A DNA stretch of 9,557 nucleotides from Methylobacteriaceae bacterium (lineage in GTDB: Bacteria > Pseudomonadota > Alphaproteobacteria > Rhizobiales > Beijerinckiaceae): assembly GCA_031272615.1 (NCBI GenBank), contig JAISTL010000137.1, forward strand, positions 1 through 9,557. Reading direction: 5' to 3'. Below are positions 5,679 to 9,557 of this stretch, one piece after another (the first letter of the stretch is position 1; the number at the start of each line of letters is the position of its first letter). Position numbers and translations under genes: made by a program. The notes beneath the pieces are model-generated. The model worked only from the letters and a program-made list of their open reading frames with translations, was not told where the DNA came from and ran no database searches.

Positions 5679-5903
5679 ATGGACGGGCAAAACGGATTTC
5701 TGATTTTCCGGCAAAAAGACCTGAACGGGCTGGTATGCGCCGTTCCGGAGCACGGCAATCGTCCGCTTTTTCTGACGCCGACGAACTGGGAGTTCGGCGG
5801 GCGCATCGATAAAGACCATGCCCCCAAGGGGTTCCGCTACGAGGAAGCCCTGTCGCTGGCCGGCATCAACGGATTTTATCTCCATCATTCGGTTTGTTGT
5901 TGA
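5679..5903 (+). CDS. Hypothetical 74-residue protein ending in Cys-Cys
   Basis: I do not recognise a family. The protein is small and soluble-looking, with no signal peptide or membrane segment. It has a balanced, protein-like composition, for example CAVPEHGNRPLFLTPTNWEF in the middle (20-39), then GGRIDKDHAPKGFRYEEALS, and it ends NGFYLHHSVCC, so two His and two Cys cluster within the last seven residues and could bind a metal or be redox-active (inference). Evidence that it is real: a GGAGGTGA ribosome site at ideal spacing, a GATAAT box upstream, and a strong intrinsic terminator 38 bases after the stop. An antisense frame of 132 codons (5520-5918) also has a fair ribosome site, but its protein looks less natural. 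The gene stands alone: ureE ends 171 bases upstream and the kinase gene converges on it. Confidence 0.72.
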   Translation: MDGQNGFLIFRQKDLNGLVCAVPEHGNRPLFLTPTNWEFGGRIDKDHAPKGFRYEEALSLAGINGFYLHHSVCC

Positions 5904-5940
5904 GTACTCCTCGATCATTTAGACCTCCCTACCCTCCTTG

Positions 5941-5971
5941 AAACCACGGGACCCTTCCCGTGGTTTTTTTT
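5941..5971 (+). terminator. Rho-independent terminator of the 74-residue ORF
   Basis: AAACCACGGG (5941-5950) pairs perfectly with CCCGTGGTTT (5957-5966) over a 6-base loop, and an unbroken run of eight T covers 5964-5971. This is a textbook intrinsic terminator for plus-strand transcription. Confidence 0.92.
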
Positions 5972-6042
5972 GTCTGAAAAATCTCCGCCACGGCCGGAAG
6001 AACAACCGGAGCCGGTTCGCCCCCTCCCACTTTTTTCCCGAC

Positions 6043-6070
6043 AAAAAAAGGGCCGGGAAACCCGGCCCTT
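6043..6070 (-). terminator. Rho-independent terminator of the histidine kinase gene
   Basis: On the minus strand AAGGGCCGGG (6061-6070) pairs perfectly with CCCGGCCCTT (6048-6057) across a 3-base loop, followed by a T-run (plus-strand A-run 6043-6049). It lies 26 bases beyond the kinase stop codon and faces the plus-strand terminator at 5941-5971. Confidence 0.92.
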
Positions 6071-6096
6071 CCCGGCGATCGCCACCCGCGCCATCC

Positions 6097-8406
6097 CTAT
6101 GCCGCGGAGCCTGCCGGAAGATGAATCATGATGATGGTGCCGCTGCCCTCGCGCGAGCGGATGCGCAGCGAGCCGCCGTGCAGTTCGGCCAGCGAGCGGG
6201 CGATGGACAATCCCAGACCGGACCCCTTGCCGGCCTTGGCGTAATCCTCATCACGCACCTGAACGAACGGACGGCCGATGCGCGACAGTTCCTTCTTCGG
6301 GATACCGATGCCGTTGTCTTCAATGAAGATGTTGTAGGAGTCGGGCGCCGGACGGCCGCGCAGCCGGATTATGCCGTTGCTGCCCTTGCTCATGGTGGCC
6401 TTGCAGGCATTCTGCAGGGTATTGACCAGAATCTGCTGCAAAGCGCGCCGTTCCGCGTAGACCCGGACCTGTTCGGGAACAATGTCGGTGACGAAGGTGA
6501 TGTTGTTCTTCTCGGTTTGGTCGCGAACCAGTTTGGTCGCGTCTCCGGCCACGTCGGCCAACACGAAATTCTCACGGTCCAGTTGTCTCTTGCCGGACTC
6601 TATCTGCGACATGTCGAGAATATCGTTGATGAAGGAGCGGAGGTATTCGCCGCTGGAACGGATATCGCGACAGTATTCGGTGTATTTCTCGTTGCCCAGC
6701 GGCCCGAATGTGCCCAGTTCCATGACCTCGGCAAAACCGATGATATGGGTGAGAGGCGTGCGCAGTTCGTGGCTCATGTGGGCGAGGAAGTTGGACTTGG
6801 CCTTGTTGGCTTCCTGCGCCTTTTCCGCCAGGGTCGACAGATCGCGGGTATGTTCCTTTTCCTTCTGGCGGGAGATCTGCAGCTCCTCGATGGCTTTCTT
6901 CAGCTGGCGCTCCGATGCCAGAAGCTGTTCCTCGCGCTGCTTGAGCTGGGTAATATCGGTGCCGATGGAGACGAACCCGCCGTCTTTGGTGCGCCGCTCG
7001 CTGACCTGAAGCCAGCTGCGATCGAGAAGATGAGCGTCGAACGTGCGGGAACCGTTGCGCTCGTTGTGTTGAGTGACAAACCGGTTGCGGATTTCCGGCT
7101 CCTTGCCGAGTTTCATGACTTCCGACCGGTTCATTCCCGGGCGGATCTTGTCCTGGGGTATTTCGTATTGTTTCAGGAACTTGGAGTTGCAGATGACCAG
7201 GTTGTCATGGTTATCCCACAGAACGAAGGATTCGGGCACGGAATCGATGGCGTCGCGCAGGCGGGCATCCGCCGCTCTGGTGTTTTCGGCCAGATTGCTC
7301 ATGGTTTCGGCCAGTCCGCGCTGTTCGGTGATATCCACGGCAATGCCGACCATATGGACATCGTCGCCGTCCTCCTCGCGCACCACTTCGCCGTGGGTCT
7401 GCACCCATATCCAGGCGCCTTCGCTGTTGCGCATGCGGAATTCGCAGTCCACCACGCCGGTGGCGCCTTCCGCCAACTGTTCGGCGAGCTGGAAGAAATC
7501 GGTGTCGTCGGGATGGACCAGGGCCGTCAGTTCGCCGAAGGACATATAGTCATGATGGTGTTGCAGCCCGAGCATGGCATACATGGAATTCGACCAATGG
7601 ATGCGCCCGGAATACACGTTCCAATCCCAAAGGCCGCACCGCCCGCGGTCCAGCGCCGAGTCGATGCGGCTGGAAATACGGTCGCAGGTGGCGATGGCAT
7701 CGCGAACCCGGGCTCCCTGAAGGCGGTAACCGAAGGCCAGGCCTGTCATGACCACGACACACGCCAGCAGCGGTATCGCCAACTGCCAGGCCCGCCGGTT
7801 CCAGGCCGCCAACACGGGAGTCAGCGGCTGAATGTAGGCCATGCGACCGGTGTTTTGGGCGATGCTGCGGACAGTCGCCAGAGCGAGCTCGCCGTTGGAG
7901 AGCACAACCGTCATCACGCCGGCGCGATCACTGTAAATGAGAATGGGTTGACCGTAGCCGAACAGATCGTTCAGGCTGGCGGGAATGGACTCCGTGGCTT
8001 CGGCGGGGTAACTGGCGATCGCCCGGCCGAACTCGTCGGCGAGGACAAAAAAGCCACCCTTGTCCAGCGTGTTTTCCGGCAGTTCAGCAGCCAATCCGGA
8101 AAGCAGAACGGCGCCGGTGGAAAGATCGGCTATGTTTTTGCTGTCATAACGCGCGGCGGCGAGTGTGGCGACGACATCGACATTCCATGTCGCCGCGCGG
8201 GTCAACTCACTGCGTAATGTGCGCAAATGCTCCAGAGCGACAACAAAAAGGAAGCAGAAAAACCCGACAATCAGGACCGGAAAATAGATTCCCAGATTCT
8301 TCTCTATCACCTCCAGCAAAAACCACGCGTTTTTCACGCGGGGCCGATACATCCCGAGAAGTGGACGAGAGTATATTTTTGCCTGTGCGGCGTCGACCGC
8401 GGACAT
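6097..8406 (-). CDS. Membrane-bound PAS-PAS sensor histidine kinase, PleC/DivJ class
   Basis: This 769-residue sensor kinase autophosphorylates on His and would pass the phosphate to an unidentified response regulator. Order of parts: helix 1 (about 41-58), an extracytoplasmic sensor region of about 150 residues, helix 2 (about 207-227), PAS 1 (about 247-361, WDWNVYSGRIHW and HPDD), PAS 2 (about 382-485, FVLWDNHDNLVICNSKF), a coiled coil (about 490-538), the dimerisation/phosphoacceptor domain with H546 in HMSHELRTPL, then the ATPase with N666 (N box), DNGIGIP (697-703), RPFVQ (712-716) and GKGSGLGLSI (726-735). FGPLGNEKYTEYCRDI after the H box is typical of PleC/DivJ kinases of alphaproteobacteria. 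The ATG at 8406 is chosen for its GGGGGA ribosome site; a GTG at 8451 and ATG at 8439 lack one. No response regulator gene is nearby, so the kinase looks orphan. Confidence 0.93.
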   Translation of the reverse strand: MSAVDAAQAKIYSRPLLGMYRPRVKNAWFLLEVIEKNLGIYFPVLIVGFFCFLFVVALEHLRTLRSELTRAATWNVDVVATLAAARYDSKNIADLSTGAVLLSGLAAELPENTLDKGGFFVLADEFGRAIASYPAEATESIPASLNDLFGYGQPILIYSDRAGVMTVVLSNGELALATVRSIAQNTGRMAYIQPLTPVLAAWNRRAWQLAIPLLACVVVMTGLAFGYRLQGARVRDAIATCDRISSRIDSALDRGRCGLWDWNVYSGRIHWSNSMYAMLGLQHHHDYMSFGELTALVHPDDTDFFQLAEQLAEGATGVVDCEFRMRNSEGAWIWVQTHGEVVREEDGDDVHMVGIAVDITEQRGLAETMSNLAENTRAADARLRDAIDSVPESFVLWDNHDNLVICNSKFLKQYEIPQDKIRPGMNRSEVMKLGKEPEIRNRFVTQHNERNGSRTFDAHLLDRSWLQVSERRTKDGGFVSIGTDITQLKQREEQLLASERQLKKAIEELQISRQKEKEHTRDLSTLAEKAQEANKAKSNFLAHMSHELRTPLTHIIGFAEVMELGTFGPLGNEKYTEYCRDIRSSGEYLRSFINDILDMSQIESGKRQLDRENFVLADVAGDATKLVRDQTEKNNITFVTDIVPEQVRVYAERRALQQILVNTLQNACKATMSKGSNGIIRLRGRPAPDSYNIFIEDNGIGIPKKELSRIGRPFVQVRDEDYAKAGKGSGLGLSIARSLAELHGGSLRIRSREGSGTIIMIHLPAGSAA

Positions 8407-8410
8407 GGAA

Positions 8411-8416
8411 TCCCCC
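8411..8416 (-). promoter_or_regulatory. Ribosome binding site deciding the kinase start
   Basis: GGGGGA on the minus strand lies 4 bases before the ATG at 8406. The alternative starts at 8439 and 8451 have no purine-rich site in the right place. Confidence 0.55.
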
Positions 8417-8474
8417 AATTCCGTAAATAAAGCGGACATTATGTGCGACACTTTAACTGTGCCGAATCAGTAAT

Positions 8475-8524
8475 AATAGAATCCGATACGTGATTTTTGT
8501 CCAGAGTAAAAAAATAATTTTTTA
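8475..8524 (-). promoter_or_regulatory. Candidate kinase promoter with AT-rich upstream element
   Basis: On the minus strand TGGACA (8499-8504, 5/6) could be a -35 box, with TCTATT (8475-8480) 18 bases on as -10; a better -10, TATTAT (8473-8478), would need a 20-base spacer. Immediately upstream lies an A/T-only inverted repeat, TAAAAAA (8507-8513) and TTTTTTA (8518-8524), placed as an UP element would be. The 5' leader would be about 60 bases. Confidence 0.35.
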
Positions 8525-8637
8525 TTTGCGGTTACCCTTGAATCACAAGGATGTAGCCCTACCTGATGAAATCGGCCCCTTTCCACCCGCAGTCCAGATT
8601 ATTAAAGTCTTGTAATGTCTGGCATGTTCCCAACCGG

Positions 8638-8654
8638 TGCGGCGAAGAGCCGCA
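8638..8654 (-). terminator. Hairpin after glnE, possible weak terminator
   Basis: TGCGGC (8638-8643) pairs perfectly with GCCGCA (8649-8654) over a 5-base loop, 12 bases after the glnE stop. No T-run follows on the minus strand. A second inverted repeat, TTGGGC (8655-8660) / GCCCAA (8670-8675), overlaps the stop codon, and a third, CCTTG (8536-8540) / CAAGG (8546-8550), lies further on. Readthrough from glnE into the kinase gene is possible. Confidence 0.3.
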
Positions 8655-8666
8655 TTGGGCATTCGC

Positions 8667-9557
8667 TCAGCCCAAACTGATTTTATCCACAGTTTCAAAG
8701 GTGGTTTTCTGTAATTCCTTCAGGTGCGCCAGCAGGGCCTTGGCGTTCGGCAGACCGCAGAGATTGGCAAACTGGGCGGTGATGGTATCCGGAACCGCCT
8801 TCGGGTCGAAGGCGCCCGACAGAATGGTGCGCTGCCACTGCTGAAGGTTGTTGAAGGTCTGACCGGCAAGGATGAGGGCATTGGCGTCCTCCTGGCCGAG
8901 AAGCTTCAGACGGGCGGCCTCGCTGAACACGTCCTCGGTGCCGAGCCCCACCAGCTTCGGGTATTTGTAGGCGTAGGCGAGAATGAACGCCTGGGCGAGA
9001 AAATCCAGGTCGACAATACCGCCGGCGGCGAGTTTCAGATCCCACGGATTGTCGGAACCCTTGACATCGGCGATGGTTCCGCGCATTTCCCGCGCTTGGC
9101 GGAACACCTCCTTCGGGTCCCGCCGCATCGTCAGCAGTTTGGTCAGTTCCTTGCTGACACGGGCGCACAGGGCCTGGTCCCCGGCTATGGGACGGGCGCG
9201 GGTCAAAGCCATGTGTTCCCACAAATCCGCTTCCTTGTACTGGTAGTTGAAAAACCCGTCCACCTGGGAGGCGACCGGCCCCTTGCCGCCGTCGGGCCGC
9301 AGCCGCAAATCCACCTCGTACAAGCGGCCACGCCGTGTCGGCACGGTGAGAGCCGCCACCAGCCGCTGGGTCAGGCGTGTGTAATACACCGTCGCGTCGA
9401 TTTTCCGGCGCCCGTCGCTTTCCCGCATTTTGTGGTTGAAATCATAGAGAACGATGAGGTCCAGGTCCGACGTGGCGGTGAGCTGGCGCGCACCCAGTCG
9501 CCCGAGCGCCAGCACCGCCATGGACGCCCCCGGCACGACGCCGAACTCGCTTTCAAA
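8667..9557 (-). CDS. glnE: Glutamine synthetase adenylyltransferase/adenylyl-removing enzyme, C-terminal part
   Basis: The visible 296 residues are the C-terminal part of GlnE (normally about 950 residues), the cytoplasmic enzyme that attaches AMP to glutamine synthetase and removes it again in response to PII and glutamine. The frame is open to the window edge, so the start and the N-terminal adenylyl-removing domain are outside. Visible hallmarks, numbered from the edge: the second nucleotidyltransferase motif VLALGRLGARQLTATSDLDL (15-34) with D31 and D33, then YDF, VDLRLRPDG, LWEHMALTRARPIAGD, and GGIVDLDFLAQAF, matching the segment after the transferase core in GlnE. A GTG at 9536 is internal, not the start. 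It lies upstream of the histidine kinase on the same strand across 260 bases. A PleC-type kinase beside glnE is an arrangement I recall from other alphaproteobacteria, unverified here. Confidence 0.95.
   Translation of the reverse strand, partial: FESEFGVVPGASMAVLALGRLGARQLTATSDLDLIVLYDFNHKMRESDGRRKIDATVYYTRLTQRLVAALTVPTRRGRLYEVDLRLRPDGGKGPVASQVDGFFNYQYKEADLWEHMALTRARPIAGDQALCARVSKELTKLLTMRRDPKEVFRQAREMRGTIADVKGSDNPWDLKLAAGGIVDLDFLAQAFILAYAYKYPKLVGLGTEDVFSEAARLKLLGQEDANALILAGQTFNNLQQWQRTILSGAFDPKAVPDTITAQFANLCGLPNAKALLAHLKELQKTTFETVDKISLG

Larger units (their letters stand above)
8407..8666. other. 260-base gene-free gap between glnE and the kinase gene
   Basis: No convincing gene is present. 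The kinase-proximal half (about 8461-8530) is much more AT-rich than the rest of the window and holds the candidate promoter and A/T inverted repeat. The glnE-proximal half holds three short hairpins. The plus-strand ATG at 8566 opens a frame with no ribosome site that runs antisense into glnE. Confidence 0.6.

Noticed and set aside
5938..8217. Open frame of 759 codons on the plus strand, antisense to the kinase gene
   Set aside because: It is a by-product of GC-rich codon bias opposite a real gene. The minus strand shows complete kinase motifs, and the antisense frame starts within the terminator of the 74-residue ORF with no promoter or ribosome site.
5569..8616. Possible CtrA sites (TTAA-N7-TTAA) at 5569-5583 and 8602-8616
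   Set aside because: Both have TTAA followed seven bases later by TAAT, not TTAA, so the second half fails; too weak to report despite the cell-cycle-type kinase.
8566..8844. Plus-strand ORF of 92 codons starting in the glnE/kinase gap
   Set aside because: It has no ribosome site, and most of it is antisense to the end of glnE.

Overview
The window looks like a piece of alphaproteobacterial chromosome, possibly a member of the Rhodospirillales. The base composition is GC-rich, the histidine kinase has a PleC/DivJ-type core, and glnE lies beside it. This placement rests on protein resemblance and composition, not on a search. Nothing looks like phage, an insertion sequence, an integrase, a CRISPR array or an RNA gene. 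Every main reading frame is intact; only the two genes at the window edges are cut.

Left part (1-2525): the last 24 codons of an L,D-transpeptidase (+) face exodeoxyribonuclease III, xth (-), with a strong hairpin between them. Divergent from xth is an EamA/DMT-family transporter (+), followed 57 bases later by a small flavin reductase domain protein (+) that may have its own promoter.

Centre (2535-5507): this is the most interesting part. An unusually long cation diffusion facilitator (-) carries three successive copies of the cytoplasmic dimerisation/metal-sensing fold. It is divergent from a pair of genes on the + strand: a short lactoylglutathione lyase of the nickel/cobalt-activated type (gloA), and a UreE-type nickel metallochaperone with a tail of about 126 residues holding about 65 histidines. 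No urease gene is in view. I infer a nickel (or general divalent metal) handling module in which the His-rich UreE stores or delivers nickel, plausibly to glyoxalase I, and the CDF pump exports excess metal.

Right part (5508-9557): a 74-residue unidentified protein (+) with a very good ribosome binding site ends at a strong intrinsic terminator. Facing it is a second strong terminator that serves the minus-strand gene on its right, a membrane-bound PAS-PAS histidine kinase of the PleC/DivJ class. Upstream of the kinase, after a partly AT-rich gap of 260 bases, lies the C-terminal part of glnE, the adenylyltransferase/adenylyl-removing enzyme of glutamine synthetase, which runs off the right edge.

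Gaps without genes are all under 300 bases: 922-1073 (xth/EamA promoters), 3990-4189 (divergent CDF/gloA promoters), 5508-5678 (weak hairpin, AT-rich dyad, candidate -10), 5904-6096 (two opposed terminators) and 8407-8666 (AT-rich, candidate kinase promoter, small hairpins).
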